A DNA stretch of 14,197 nucleotides. Source: Oscillibacter sp. GTDB lineage: Bacteria; Bacillota; Clostridia; Oscillospirales; Oscillospiraceae. The notes under the pieces were generated by a model that worked only from the letters and a program-made list of their open reading frames with translations, ran no database searches and had not been told where the DNA came from. Positions 14,142 to 14,197 of this stretch are shown here, piece after piece (position 1 is the first letter of the stretch; the number at the start of each line of letters is the position of its first letter). The position numbers and the translations under genes are program-made. The stretch lies in NCBI GenBank assembly GCA_009773995.1, contig VSMY01000069.1, forward strand, positions 1 through 14,197, read 5' to 3'.

Positions 14142-14197
14142 CTCCGGCCGCCCTCAGCCGGCGGGACGACGGAACCTGGTACATGCCGGAGATGACC
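14136..14197. repeat. 12-13 bp inverted repeat at the right edge
   Basis: GGTCATCTCCGG (14136-14147) is repeated inverted as CCGGAGATGACC (14186-14197), with one more inner pair (14148/14185) and about 36 nt between. It covers the start of the minus-strand ORF and may extend past the window. It could form a translation-blocking hairpin or be a repeat boundary. Confidence 0.5.

Overview
The window looks like part of a chromosome from a GC-rich gut Clostridia member, most likely Oscillospiraceae (the Flavonifractor/Lawsonibacter/Oscillibacter neighbourhood). The grounds are GC-rich codon use, AGGAGG-type ribosome binding sites, sigma-A promoters with TATAAT boxes, a lipoprotein signal of the MKKFL...LAAC type and Firmicutes-style sugar ABC transporter genes. 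The genus is an inference. No IS element, phage gene, CRISPR array, rRNA or tRNA was recognised.

Layout. Positions 3-839 hold the 3' part of an S1-domain RNA-binding protein gene (+), cut by the left edge. It converges on, and overlaps by 20 bp, rarA (2088-820, -). Divergent promoters lie between rarA and galE. From 2355 to 13215 almost everything reads rightward and concerns amino-sugar or host-glycan sugars. The first block is galE, a stand-alone sugar-1-phosphate nucleotidyltransferase, an N-acetylhexosamine 1-kinase (NahK type) and a PocR-domain AraC regulator, joined by gaps of 26 and 1 nt and a 4-nt overlap. The second block is a lipoprotein sugar-binding protein with its own promoter, a strong hairpin after it, and two MalF/MalG-type permeases. 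The third is nagB-nagA with its own promoter. A 259-nt non-coding gap with unusual secondary structure follows, then an MsmK/UgpC-type ATPase gene and a strong terminator. The right end has a membrane-anchored rhodanese (+) and a minus-strand ORF of unknown function, which meet at a shared bidirectional terminator.

How the genes may work together (inference). The binding protein, two permeases and ATPase import a sugar or oligosaccharide containing an N-acetylhexosamine. NahK phosphorylates free GalNAc or GlcNAc at C1. The nucleotidyltransferase would make the UDP-sugar, and GalE would interconvert the galacto and gluco epimers. NagA and NagB send GlcNAc-6-P to fructose-6-P and ammonia. This resembles the bifidobacterial galacto-N-biose/lacto-N-biose pathway, but with a pyrophosphorylase-like nucleotidyltransferase where bifidobacteria use a GalT-type uridylyltransferase, and with no phosphorylase in the window. 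The most interesting points are this variant pathway, the PocR-type regulator beside a paired-palindrome candidate operator, and the structured element with a B12-box-like motif before the ATPase gene.
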